Shown here in pieces: positions 1 through 6,998 of a DNA stretch of 19,222 bases. The DNA is taken from positions 1 through 19,222 of the forward strand of contig JBBRGO010000031.1 in assembly GCA_038224055.1 (NCBI GenBank), read 5' to 3'. The stretch comes from JBDSSS01 sp038224055 (GTDB lineage: Bacteria > Actinomycetota > Actinomycetes > Actinomycetales > Dermatophilaceae). Below the pieces are notes generated by a model, which was given only the letters and a program-made list of their open reading frames with translations, searched no databases and was not told where the DNA came from. A program made the translations under genes and the position numbers. Numbering within the stretch: the first letter of the stretch is position 1; every line of letters starts with the position of its first letter.

Positions 1-571
1 CGGCGACGAGCCGACCCAGCCGGCTCTCGTCGGTCGGGCGGACCCAGCGGTGGGGCGCGACGGTGTAGGCCTGGGCGCCGGCGGCCCGCAGCCGGTCGAG
101 CTGCTCGACGTCCTCGTGGCCGTGGAGCCGGACGGTGACCCGGCGGCCATCGACACCGGCGGTGAGGGCGAGGTCCACGGTCGAGGACGTCCGCTCGTCG
201 ACGGCGATCCCGTCGTCGTCCAGTCCAGCGGCACGGGCCGCGCCGCCGGCCTTCGCTCCCCGCACGAGGATGCGGCTCTCACGCAGCGCCCGGGTCAGCT
301 CCTCGCCGAGGCCCGCGGCCTCCGCGCACTCGAGCCAGCGGCGGAAACCGTAGGCGGTCGTGACGATGACGACCTCGGGACGGCTGGCGATGACCGCGCG
401 CGTGTCCTCGACGAGGATGTCGTCCTGCTCGACCGGCGCGACGTGAAGTGCCGGGGCGTGGATGACATCGGCCCCCAGCCGGGCGAAGGGGGCGACGAGG
501 TCGGCGGAGTGGCGGTCCGAGGTCACGCCGATCTGGAACCCCCGAAGGTGTCGAATCGAGGTCGGGCTCAT
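1..571 (-). CDS. hemD: Uroporphyrinogen-III synthase (HemD-like), C-terminus cut by window edge
   Basis: Translating the minus strand from an ATG at 569-571 gives an uninterrupted reading frame that runs off the left edge (190 codons visible). It begins MSPTSIRHLRGFQIGVTSDR and contains the typical HEM4 features: an early GVTSDR strand, VIVTTAYGFRRWLECAEAAGL, an ILVRGAKAGGAARAAGL segment and an LHGHEDVEQLDRLRAAGA segment. The family closes linear hydroxymethylbilane to uroporphyrinogen III, the common precursor of haem, sirohaem and cobalamin, in the cytoplasm. Because the gene is cut, I cannot tell whether it carries the C-terminal winged-helix regulator domain found in some actinobacterial homologues. 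It is divergent from a CbiX-type chelatase, which favours a sirohaem or cobalamin context. No good ribosome binding site precedes the ATG; a short upstream frame ends in an ATGA overlap with it, so translational coupling is possible. Confidence 0.85.
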   Translation of the reverse strand, partial: MSPTSIRHLRGFQIGVTSDRHSADLVAPFARLGADVIHAPALHVAPVEQDDILVEDTRAVIASRPEVVIVTTAYGFRRWLECAEAAGLGEELTRALRESRILVRGAKAGGAARAAGLDDDGIAVDERTSSTVDLALTAGVDGRRVTVRLHGHEDVEQLDRLRAAGAQAYTVAPHRWVRPTDESRLGRLVA

Positions 572-672
572 GCCGGGCCGTGACCGACCGGGACGAGCAC
601 GACGCGGTCGGGGGCCCCCGCGAGCGGATCGTGGAGCCCGGTCACGTCGGCCAGGTCGGTCTGCACGAACAC
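568..672 (-). CDS. Possible short leader ORF coupled to hemD (34 codons)
   Basis: A minus-strand frame from GTG (670-672) to TGA (568-570) encodes a 34-residue peptide beginning VFVQTDLADVTGLHDPLAGA. Its stop overlaps the hemD start in an ATGA arrangement. Nearly all its third codon positions are G or C, as in the real genes here, and a GAGGG stretch lies about 10 nt upstream of the GTG. An in-frame TGA lies upstream, so it is not the tail of a longer intact gene in this frame. I do not recognise the product. It could be a coupling leader, the remnant of a lost gene, or chance in a high-GC sequence. Confidence 0.25.
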   Translation of the reverse strand: MFVQTDLADVTGLHDPLAGAPDRVVLVPVGHGPA

Positions 673-783
673 GGTGACGACGCCCTCACCCCGCCCCTCA
701 GATCACACCCACGTCGCCACCCGCGTTGCCGCCCACGTCGCTACGGCCGAGCGAGCCCGGCCCGGGCCTGCCAGAGTGAGGCC

Positions 784-1464
784 ATGCATCCCGTCCTCGT
801 CGCGACCGCCCACGGCACCGGATCCGCGGCCGGTCGCGGCGCCGTCGGGGCCCTCGTCGCTGCGGTCGCCCGCCGGCGCCCGGACCTCGTCGTCCGCGCC
901 GCCTTCGTCGACGTGCAACCGCCGACGCCGGCCCGAGTGCTCGAGCAGATGCAGGAGCGGCCCAGTCGGCTCGTCCCGCTGCTGCTCTCCGCCGGCTACC
1001 ACGTGCTCGTCGACCTCACCGAGGCTGTCGCGACGTCGCCCACCGCGACGTTGGTGTCGGCCCTCGGACCGGATCCCCGCCTCGCCGGGCTGCTGCACGA
1101 GCGCCTCGTCGAGGCGGGGCTCCGCGACGACGACGTCGTCGTCATGGCGGCCGCGGGGTCCACCCAGGCCTCGGCCGTCGCCGACTGCGAGCAGGTCGCA
1201 CGCGAGCTCGCGGCGCTCATCGACCGCCCCGTCACCCCCGCCTACCTCTCTGCTGCGGAGCCCCGGCTCGACGTCGCGGTGGCGGCCGCGCGCGAGGCCG
1301 GCGCCGGACGCGTCGTCGTCGCGAGCTACCTGCTGGCGCCCGGTTTCTTCGCCGACCTGGCCGCACGCTCGGGCGCGGACGTCGCCACCTCACCCCTGCT
1401 CCCCGCCCACGCCACACCCCCGGCCGCGCTCGTCGACATCGTCCTCGACCGCTACCTCAGCTGA
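784..1464 (+). CDS. CbiX/SirB-type sirohydrochlorin chelatase
   Basis: 226 residues. The N-terminal half has the class II chelatase signature: VLVATAHGTGS with His10, and LVPLLLSAGYHVLVDL with His73, the two metal or tetrapyrrole-binding histidines of the first half-domain. The C-terminal half repeats the fold (VVVASYLLAPGFFADLA) but has Phe where the histidine would be, as expected when only one half is catalytic. Family members insert cobalt or iron into sirohydrochlorin for cobalamin or sirohaem. The adjacent divergent hemD supports the tetrapyrrole role; which metal is used cannot be read from the sequence. ATG784 is chosen because homology begins immediately; the in-frame extension upstream to 580 is arginine- and histidine-rich and looks like non-coding shadow. 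The ribosome binding site is poor (GTGAGG only 2 nt away). The 3' end overlaps the convergent crcB by 8 nt. Confidence 0.82.
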   Translation: MHPVLVATAHGTGSAAGRGAVGALVAAVARRRPDLVVRAAFVDVQPPTPARVLEQMQERPSRLVPLLLSAGYHVLVDLTEAVATSPTATLVSALGPDPRLAGLLHERLVEAGLRDDDVVVMAAAGSTQASAVADCEQVARELAALIDRPVTPAYLSAAEPRLDVAVAAAREAGAGRVVVASYLLAPGFFADLAARSGADVATSPLLPAHATPPAALVDIVLDRYLS

Positions 1465-1822
1465 TGAGCGCGTGGGCGCCCCAGGCCGCGGCAACTCCGA
1501 GCACGACCGTGACGACGACGTTGCGCAGGGCCACCCGACGCCGACCCTCCAACCGCAGCTCGACCGTGTCGACGGCCAGGGTCGACAGGGTCGACAGCCC
1601 GCCGCACAGCCCGCCGATGAGCACGAGGACCCAGCCGGGGCCGAGCACCGGACGCAGCCCGATGACGGCGCCGCCGATGGCCGAGGCGAGGGTGTTGGCC
1701 AGCAGCACCCCGATCGGGAAGACATGACGGGCGAGGGAGCGCACGAGCAGGGTCCGGAGCAGCGCGCCCGCCGCGCCCGCCGCGACCGCCGCCACCCAGG
1801 CCCACGTCGGCAGCTGGGTCAC
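1457..1822 (-). CDS. crcB: CrcB/Fluc fluoride channel, second subunit
   Basis: 121 residues from a GTG start (1820-1822) that overlaps the stop of the upstream crcB by 3 nt in a GTGA junction, so translation is probably coupled. Four hydrophobic segments fit the Fluc fold: AWVAAVAAGAAGALLRTLL, GVLLANTLASAIGGAVIG, WVLVLIGGLCGGLSTLSTLA and VVVTVVLGVAAAWGAHAL. Fluc channels export fluoride passively as dual-topology dimers. The motif normally written TTFSTF reads STLSTL here, so both pore phenylalanines are replaced by leucine; the asparagine of the second helix (ANTL) is kept. This subunit therefore probably works only with the upstream paralogue. The longer frame reaching back to 1918 lies inside the upstream gene and is arginine-rich shadow. 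Confidence 0.85.
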   Translation of the reverse strand: MTQLPTWAWVAAVAAGAAGALLRTLLVRSLARHVFPIGVLLANTLASAIGGAVIGLRPVLGPGWVLVLIGGLCGGLSTLSTLAVDTVELRLEGRRRVALRNVVVTVVLGVAAAWGAHALIS

Positions 1823-2178
1823 TCGTCCTCCCTCGCCGCGACGAGCAGGTGCCCCACCGCGACGCCGAGCGCCGCCGCGGCCAGCCCGAGCACGATGCTC
1901 ACCGACAGGCCGAGCCACGCGGCATACCCCGGGGTGGTGTCGACGAAGGCGATGCTCAGCGCGGAGAACGAGGTGAGCGACCCCAGGCCACCCGACGCGA
2001 CCAGGGCCCTGGTGCGGGGATGGAGGGGCAGCCGGATGAGGACACCGAGGACGAAGGCTCCGACGACGTTGACGACGCTGATCCTCGGATCCCAGTCGGC
2101 CTGACCGCCGCCCTGGGTCAGCAGCAGTCGCAGCAGGGTCCCGAGGGCCCCACCGAGCGCGACGGCGAGCGGATGCAT
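1819..2178 (-). CDS. crcB: CrcB/Fluc fluoride channel, first subunit
   Basis: 119 residues from an ATG at 2176-2178. Recognisable Fluc elements in order are ALGGALGTLLRLLL (GxxGxxxR motif, helix 1), INVV-type helix 2 (SVVNVVGAFVLGVLIRL, with the pore Asn) and GGLGSLTSFSALSIAF (helix 3 break). One of the two conserved pore phenylalanines is present in TSFSAL and the second is Leu. Together with the next gene it should form a heterodimeric fluoride exporter in the cytoplasmic membrane, as known for actinobacterial and firmicute Fluc pairs. I checked the 5' region for a fluoride riboswitch and did not find its conserved core. An 8+8 bp dyad (2228-2256) lies upstream instead. Confidence 0.87.
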   Translation of the reverse strand: MHPLAVALGGALGTLLRLLLTQGGGQADWDPRISVVNVVGAFVLGVLIRLPLHPRTRALVASGGLGSLTSFSALSIAFVDTTPGYAAWLGLSVSIVLGLAAAALGVAVGHLLVAAREDE

Positions 2179-2227
2179 CGCGCCAGTGTGTCAGCGGAAC
2201 GTCGAGGCACCGTCACCGTGCGCCCTC

Positions 2228-2256
2228 CGAAACGCACTCGTGACCGGAGCGTTTCG
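2228..2256. promoter_or_regulatory. Inverted repeat CGAAACGC-N13-GCGTTTCG, candidate operator
   Basis: Perfect 8-bp arms (2228-2235 and 2249-2256) are separated by 13 nt, putting the arm centres 21 bp apart, which is two helical turns. It lies in the divergent space between crcB (start 2178) and yigZ (start 2333). This geometry suits a dimeric DNA-binding protein. A transcript hairpin with a 13-nt loop is the alternative reading. The regulator is not identifiable from this window. Confidence 0.45.
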
Positions 2257-2332
2257 CGATCGTGTCGCACGCGCGGGGACAGCGGCATACTCATGGGGTC
2301 CCCGCCCACCCCCGCTTCCACGAGGACGCCGT

Positions 2333-2998
2333 ATGCCGCTTAGCCCGCCCGGCTCGTACCGCACCATCGCCTCCGCGGCGACGGTGGAGCTCGAGGTGCG
2401 CCGCTCCCGCTTCGTCGCGGACGTCGCCCGGGTGACGACGGAGGACGAGGCGAGGACGGTCATCGACGCCGTCCGGGCCGGGTCCCGCGAGGCCGGACAC
2501 CACTGCACCGCCTTCGTCCTCGGACCGGAGGGCGCGACCCGACGCAGCAACGACGACGGCGAGCCGTCGGGAACGGCCGGTGCCCCGATGCTCGACGTAC
2601 TGACCAGCCGTGGGCGCAGCGACGTCGTCGCGGTCGTGTCCCGGTGGTTCGGGGGCACGTTGCTCGGCACCGGGGGGCTGATCCGCGCGTACGGTGACGC
2701 GGTGGCAGCGGCGCTCGAGGCCGCCGGCGAGGTCCGGCGCGAGGCCCGGGGCGTCTGGGCCGTGGACGTCGACCACACCCACGGACCGCGCGTCGAGAAC
2801 GCCCTGCGCGAGATGGCGTCGATGACCGTCTCCGCCGCGACGTGGACGGCCGGCGGCCTGCGCCTGGAGGTGGCGGTGGCACCGACGGCGACCGTCGCGA
2901 TGACCACCCTCGTCGCGGAGCTGACGGCGGGCAGGTCCGAGCCGGTCCTGCTGGCGCGGACCTGGGTCGACGTGCCGGTGCCCGCGGCGGGAGGATGA
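2333..2998 (+). CDS. yigZ: YigZ/IMPACT family protein
   Basis: 221 residues starting at ATG2333; a CGAGGA ribosome binding site lies 6 nt upstream and homology begins at once. The UPF0029/IMPACT N-terminal domain (about 18-125) shows HHC at 56-58, SNDDGEPSGTAGAPML at 72-87 and SRWFGGTLLGTGGLIRAYG at 103-121, all hallmark blocks. The C-terminal part (about 140-215) corresponds to the DUF1949 domain. The family's role in bacteria is not firmly established; the eukaryotic relative IMPACT acts on the Gcn2 pathway. The gene is 4 nt upstream of the HhH-GPD gene, so the two are probably co-transcribed. Its ATG sits inside one copy of the over-represented octamer (GTATGCCG, 2331-2338). Confidence 0.9.
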   Translation: MPLSPPGSYRTIASAATVELEVRRSRFVADVARVTTEDEARTVIDAVRAGSREAGHHCTAFVLGPEGATRRSNDDGEPSGTAGAPMLDVLTSRGRSDVVAVVSRWFGGTLLGTGGLIRAYGDAVAAALEAAGEVRREARGVWAVDVDHTHGPRVENALREMASMTVSAATWTAGGLRLEVAVAPTATVAMTTLVAELTAGRSEPVLLARTWVDVPVPAAGG

Positions 2999-3002
2999 CG
3001 GG

Positions 3003-3614
3003 ATGAGCTCGCAGTCCGCCCTCACCCCGCTCCACCCCCTCGCCCTCGGCACGACGCAGGAGGCGAACGCGCTCCTCGGGAGTGACCCGCTCGCGCTGCT
3101 GCTCGGTATGCAGCTCGACCAACAGATCCCGATGGAGAAGGCCTTCACCTCCCCGAGCGTGCTCGCGGCCCGGCTCGGGCTGACCGAGGGTGCCCACCTC
3201 GACGCGGCCGCGATCGCCGACCTGCCGCCCGACACGCTGCTCGAGCACTTCCGCACCGTCCCGGCCCTGCACCGCTTCCCCGGGTCGATGGCGACGAGGA
3301 CCCAGCAGCTGTGCCGGGCGCTCGTCGACGAGTGGGGCGGCGACGCAGCCAACGTCTGGGCAGGCGTCGCGGACGGCGCGGAGCTCGTCCAGCGGATCGC
3401 GAGCCTGCCCGGCTTCGGTGACCAGAAGGCGCGGATCTTCGCCGCCCTGCTCGCCAAGCAGTTCGGGGTGCGGCCGCAGGGATGGCAGGACGCGTGCGGC
3501 GACTACGGCACCGACGGTCACCGCTCGATCGCCGACGTCGTGGACGACGCGAGCCGGCTCAGGGTGCGCGAGTTCAAGAAGGCGAAGAAGGCTCAGGCGC
3601 GCGAGCGGGCCTGA
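3003..3614 (+). CDS. HhH-GPD family base-excision DNA repair protein
   Basis: 203 residues, ATG3003 preceded by GGGAGGA (2989-2995) at 7 nt spacing. The helix-hairpin-helix is visible as IASLPGFGDQKARIFAALL (about 132-150). The upstream block LLGMQLDQQIPMEKAF (about 33-48) corresponds to the helical GPD core. The length and the basic C-terminus (FKKAKKAQARERA) match the small uncharacterised HhH-GPD proteins common in actinobacteria. Relatives are DNA glycosylases, but the substrate cannot be predicted here and I cannot point with confidence to the catalytic Asp. It follows yigZ by 4 nt and converges on cbs, with both stop codons inside one hairpin. Confidence 0.85.
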   Translation: MSSQSALTPLHPLALGTTQEANALLGSDPLALLLGMQLDQQIPMEKAFTSPSVLAARLGLTEGAHLDAAAIADLPPDTLLEHFRTVPALHRFPGSMATRTQQLCRALVDEWGGDAANVWAGVADGAELVQRIASLPGFGDQKARIFAALLAKQFGVRPQGWQDACGDYGTDGHRSIADVVDDASRLRVREFKKAKKAQARERA

Positions 3615-3625
3615 GCGGCCTGCTC
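3603..3625. terminator. Hairpin spanning the stop codons of two convergent genes
   Basis: GAGCGGGCC (3603-3611) pairs with GGCCTGCTC (3617-3625) over 9 bp including one wobble or mismatch position, with a 5-nt loop TGAGC. It covers the TGA of the HhH-GPD gene and reaches into the stop codon of cbs (3624-3626). No T-tract follows, so it would be a U-less bidirectional terminator of the kind proposed in actinobacteria. Confidence 0.45.
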
Positions 3626-4994
3626 AGTCGGCGAGGAAACCGAGCAGGTCGGCGCGGGTGAGGACCCCGACCGGCTTGCCGTCATCGACGACGAGGATCG
3701 CGTCGGACTCCTGCAGCTCGGCCCGGGCCGCGCTGACCGGCGACCCGGCCCCGACGAGGGGCAGACCCGGCTCGAGGTGCTTCTCGACGGAGTCGGCGAG
3801 GTGGGCGTGGCCGGTGATGAGTGCCTCGAGCAGGTGCCGCTCGCTCACCGAGCCGGCGACCTCCCCCGACATGACGGGAGGCTCGGCCTTGACGACGGGC
3901 ATCTGCGAGACGCCGTACTCGCGCAGGATCTGGACGGCGTCGCGGACCGTCTCGTTGGGGTGGGTGTGCACGAGGGCGGGGAGCTGGCCCGACTTGCTGC
4001 GCAGGATCTCACCGACCGTCTGCTCGTCGTGGTCGCGCAGGAACCCGTAGGAGCTCATCCACTCGTCGTTGAAGATCTTGGACATGTAGCCGCGGCCGGA
4101 GTCCGGGAGCAGCACGACGACGACCGCGTCCTCGGGCAGGTCCTTCGCGGCGCGGAGTGCGGCGACGACGGCCATCCCGCAGGAACCCCCGACGAGCAGT
4201 CCCTCCTCGCGGGCGAGCCGACGGGTCATCTCGAAGGAGTCGGCGTCGCTGACGGCGATGACGTCGTCGACGACGGACGGGTCGTAGGCGCCCGGCCAGA
4301 AGTCCTCACCGACGCCCTCGACGAGATAGGGCCGGCCGGACCCGCCGGAGTAGACGGAGCCCTCGGGGTCGGCGGCGATGATGCGCACGGCGCCGTCGCT
4401 GACCTCCTTGAGGTAGCGGCCCACCCCGCTGATCGTGCCCCCGGTGCCCGCGCCCGCGACGAAGTGGGTGACCCGGCCGTCGGTGTCGGCCCACACCTCG
4501 GGGCCGGTCGAGGCGTAGTGGCTGTTCGGGCCCTCGACGTTGTAGTACTGGTTGGGCTTCCACGCGCCCTCGATCTCGCTGACGAGGCGGTCCGAGACGC
4601 TGTAGTAGGAGTCCGGGTGCTCCGGCTCGACGGCGGTGGGGCAGACGACGACCTCGGCGCCGTAGGCCTTGAGGACGTCGCGCTTGTCCTTGCTCACCTT
4701 GTCGGGGCAGACGAAGACGCAGTGGTAGCCGCGGCGTTGCGCGATGAGGGCCAGGCCCACCCCGGTGTTGCCGCTCGTCGGCTCGACGATGGTCCCGCCG
4801 GGCTTGAGCAGTCCGTCCCGCTCGGCCGCGTCGATCATCCGCAGCGCGATCCGGTCCTTCACCGAGCCGCCGGGGTTGAAGTACTCCACCTTCGCCAGCA
4901 CGGTGCACCTCACCCCCGCGTCCTCGACGACGGACGAGAGCTTGACGAGGGGCGTGTTGCCCACGAGGTCGGCGACGTGCTCGGCATACTTCAC
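3624..4994 (-). CDS. cbs: Cystathionine beta-synthase
   Basis: 456 residues from a GTG start (4992-4994), with AGGA about 7 nt upstream. The PLP-dependent fold type II core occupies roughly residues 1-310. The Schiff-base lysine is Lys46 in NPGGSVKDR, the substrate loop is TSGNTG (73-78), and the phosphate-binding glycine loop is GAGTGGTISG (181-190). Two CBS domains follow (about 335-456), with the spacing seen in true cystathionine beta-synthases rather than in the shorter CysK/CysM. The enzyme condenses serine or acetylserine with homocysteine (or sulfide) in reverse transsulfuration, in the cytoplasm. It lies near the SGNH hydrolase and thiolase, resembling the mycobacterial Rv1074c-Rv1077 neighbourhood. 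A CysM-like activity cannot be excluded by sequence reading alone. Confidence 0.92.
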   Translation of the reverse strand: MKYAEHVADLVGNTPLVKLSSVVEDAGVRCTVLAKVEYFNPGGSVKDRIALRMIDAAERDGLLKPGGTIVEPTSGNTGVGLALIAQRRGYHCVFVCPDKVSKDKRDVLKAYGAEVVVCPTAVEPEHPDSYYSVSDRLVSEIEGAWKPNQYYNVEGPNSHYASTGPEVWADTDGRVTHFVAGAGTGGTISGVGRYLKEVSDGAVRIIAADPEGSVYSGGSGRPYLVEGVGEDFWPGAYDPSVVDDVIAVSDADSFEMTRRLAREEGLLVGGSCGMAVVAALRAAKDLPEDAVVVVLLPDSGRGYMSKIFNDEWMSSYGFLRDHDEQTVGEILRSKSGQLPALVHTHPNETVRDAVQILREYGVSQMPVVKAEPPVMSGEVAGSVSERHLLEALITGHAHLADSVEKHLEPGLPLVGAGSPVSAARAELQESDAILVVDDGKPVGVLTRADLLGFLAD

Positions 4995-5177
4995 CCCGCC
5001 ATCCTAGGAGGCCCGTCCCACTCCCCGAGCACCGTCACGAACCGGGCCCCGGCCCACCGCCCCGGACGCAGGCGTATGCCGCTGTGCCGCCTCCCCCGGA
5101 CGGGTGGACCGGGCACCGGGACCGTCGGCCCGCGGGGTTACCGTGGGACCTCGGTTCGAGGTGGGAAGGGGATGCTG

Positions 5178-6230
5178 ATGGGCAGGGCCCGACGCGCTCG
5201 ACGGATCGCGCAGCAGGCTGCCTACGGCGGCGGCGTCGGCGTGGCCGGTCTCGGGGCCCTCGGCCTCGCGGGCTACGGCCTGCTCAAGGTCGAGGCGGTG
5301 ATGACGCGGCGGATCGTGGGCCAGCACTTCGAGGGCGCCCCCGACGACGCCGGGACCTACGGGGCGGGCCCGGGCGAGCCGATCCGCTTCGTCGTGCTCG
5401 GGGACTCGACCGGGGCCGGCATGGGCGCCGACGAGCCGCACGAGACGATCGGTGCGACCATCGCCAACGGTGTGGCCGCCTTCAGCGGGCGGCCGGTCGT
5501 GCTCACGAACGTGGCGGTCATCGGGGCCGAGTCGCGCCACCTCGACCCCCAGGTCGAGCGCGCCCTCGAGGCGGTGCCGGCACCGGACATCGCGGTGCTG
5601 CTCATCGGCGCCAACGACGTCACCCACCGCATCGAGACGTCCACCGCGGTCCGGCACCTCGAGATGGCGGTCCGTCGGCTCCGCGAGGCGGGCGCCGAGG
5701 TTGTCGTGGGGACCTGCCCGGACCTCGGCGCGCTCCAGCCGGTCCCCCAGCCGCTGCGGCTGCTCGCCCGGCGCTGGTCCCGTGACCTCGCCGCCGCCCA
5801 GACGGTCGCCGTCGTCGAGGCCGGTGGCCGAGCCGTGTCCATCGGCGACCTGCTCAGCGACGTCTTCTCCGCGGAGCCGCACATCATGTTCAGCGCCGAC
5901 CGGTTCCATCCCAGCCCCGCCGGCTACGCGCGTGTCGCCGCGGCCCTGCTGCCCTCGGTGAGCGCTGCCCTCGACCTCTTCGGCGAGCGCAGTGAGCCGC
6001 TGGCCCCGAACGAGAGGCGCGGCGAGGGGGTTGGTCCGGTCGCCGTGGCCGCCAAGCGGGCCGTGCTCCGCCCCGGCACCGAGGTCTCGGCGGCCGAGGT
6101 CGGGGGTCAGGCGCGTGGTGCGCACGGACGATGGGCCGTGCTGCGCCACCGGCTGCGGCCGACCGTGGCCGTGCCGTCCTCGGACCCGGTGCCCCCCGTC
6201 ACGGAGGATCAGCCGATCGAGAGCACCTGA
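5178..6230 (+). CDS. SGNH/GDSL-family hydrolase, membrane-anchored or exported
   Basis: 350 residues from ATG5178, chosen because GGAAGG (5164-5169) lies 8 nt upstream; an in-frame ATG at 5172 is too close to that site. A positively charged start (MGRARRARRIAQQ) and the hydrophobic stretch GVGVAGLGALGLAGYGLL (about residues 17-34) suggest a signal anchor. The SGNH blocks are all present: VVLGDSTGAG with Ser77, then a glycine block near NVAVIGAESR, GANDVTHR with Asn146, and SADRFHPSPAGY with Asp241 and His244. The family hydrolyses esters or thioesters; Rv1075c in a similar neighbourhood is an esterase of this class. The tail after about residue 270 is low-complexity and probably disordered. 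The 3' end overlaps the convergent lipoprotein gene by 22 nt. A TACCGT -10-like element (5141-5146) may be the promoter, but this is weak. Confidence 0.87.
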   Translation: MGRARRARRIAQQAAYGGGVGVAGLGALGLAGYGLLKVEAVMTRRIVGQHFEGAPDDAGTYGAGPGEPIRFVVLGDSTGAGMGADEPHETIGATIANGVAAFSGRPVVLTNVAVIGAESRHLDPQVERALEAVPAPDIAVLLIGANDVTHRIETSTAVRHLEMAVRRLREAGAEVVVGTCPDLGALQPVPQPLRLLARRWSRDLAAAQTVAVVEAGGRAVSIGDLLSDVFSAEPHIMFSADRFHPSPAGYARVAAALLPSVSAALDLFGERSEPLAPNERRGEGVGPVAVAAKRAVLRPGTEVSAAEVGGQARGAHGRWAVLRHRLRPTVAVPSSDPVPPVTEDQPIEST

Positions 6231-6952
6231 TCGCCGGGCGGCGCCTTGATGCCGAGGTCGGCGTTCCAGCGGGAGAAGTCGAGCTGACCCGGATGGGCGG
6301 ACGTGCCGATCCACCGCGCGACGTCGGAGGTCTCCTTCGATACGTAGAGGGCCCCGTCTCTCGGCTGGCCGGACCCCGTCGTGAGCACCCAGCACGGGAC
6401 GTCGTCGACCGTCTCCTCGCCGACGGTGTCGGACAGGTCCTGCGCGGGGAAGGTGGCGATGCTCCGGTCGACGAACGACGCGAGCGTCAGCTCGTCGAGC
6501 ACGGGGACCACGCCGGCCGGCACCTTGATGAACTTGTCGCCGGCGATCGAGACGATGAAGGGCACGCTCTGGCTGCTCCAGAACGTGTCGTCCGCCTTGA
6601 CGTAGACCGTGCCACCGACCGAGACGAGGCGGACCGTCCCGGCCTTCGGGGCGGACTTGCGGACGTCGACGGCGGACCCGTCGCGCGTGCCGGCGAAGGA
6701 CACGGTGGCCTGCTCGCCCTGGTCGCGGATGGTGCCCGCGAAGGCACCGGAGCGGGCGGCCTTCGCCTGGGCCGTGGCCCGCGACAGGAGCGCCGCCGCA
6801 TCCGTCCCGTCGAGTGCCCGGGCCGTGGCCGCACCGCCCCCCGTCACTCCGGACCCGGTCGAGCCGGTGGGCGACGGGTCACCGGCGGATGTGCAGCCCC
6901 CGGCGAGCAGCACGACCACGAGCAGCCCCGTCGTCGTCCGGGCCGCGCTCAT
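6209..6952 (-). CDS. Putative lipoprotein, paralogue A of a tandem pair
   Basis: 247 residues with a type II signal peptide: a short basic start, LLVVVLLAGGC and a lipobox cysteine at position 20, followed by a Ser/Gly/Thr linker. The mature part has a repeating beta-strand character (SGAFAGTI, VSVGGTVYVKADDTFWSSQS, GEETVDDVPCWVLTT, GALYVSKETSDVARWIG) resembling the LppX/LprAFG-like fold that carries lipids in mycobacteria; that assignment is structural intuition and not a motif match. It is closely similar along its length to the next gene upstream (6999-7757), so the pair arose by tandem duplication. A 46-nt gap separates them and they are probably co-transcribed. The stop overlaps the convergent SGNH hydrolase gene. 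Confidence 0.78.
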   Translation of the reverse strand: MSAARTTTGLLVVVLLAGGCTSAGDPSPTGSTGSGVTGGGAATARALDGTDAAALLSRATAQAKAARSGAFAGTIRDQGEQATVSFAGTRDGSAVDVRKSAPKAGTVRLVSVGGTVYVKADDTFWSSQSVPFIVSIAGDKFIKVPAGVVPVLDELTLASFVDRSIATFPAQDLSDTVGEETVDDVPCWVLTTGSGQPRDGALYVSKETSDVARWIGTSAHPGQLDFSRWNADLGIKAPPGDQVLSIG

Positions 6953-6998
6953 CGCGGCGTCTCCGCGCCGGTCGTCGTCCGCATCGCCGGGGGTGCCG

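Noticed and set aside
50..1098. Overlapping plus and minus frames around hemD and cbiX
   Set aside because: They are shadows; only the hemD frame on the minus strand and cbiX from ATG784 show protein-family motifs.
2179..2332. Fluoride riboswitch upstream of crcB
   Set aside because: The minus-strand leader was read for the conserved GGxGATG-type core and the downstream pseudoknot partner; neither is recognisable.
3777..5177. Long plus-strand open frame across cbs, fused to the SGNH hydrolase
   Set aside because: It is antisense shadow of cbs; only the part from ATG5178 onward has family motifs and a ribosome binding site.
5004..6395. 463-codon minus-strand frame opposite the SGNH hydrolase
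   Set aside because: Shadow frame with Arg/Gly/His-rich composition and no recognisable domain; the sense strand has all four SGNH blocks.
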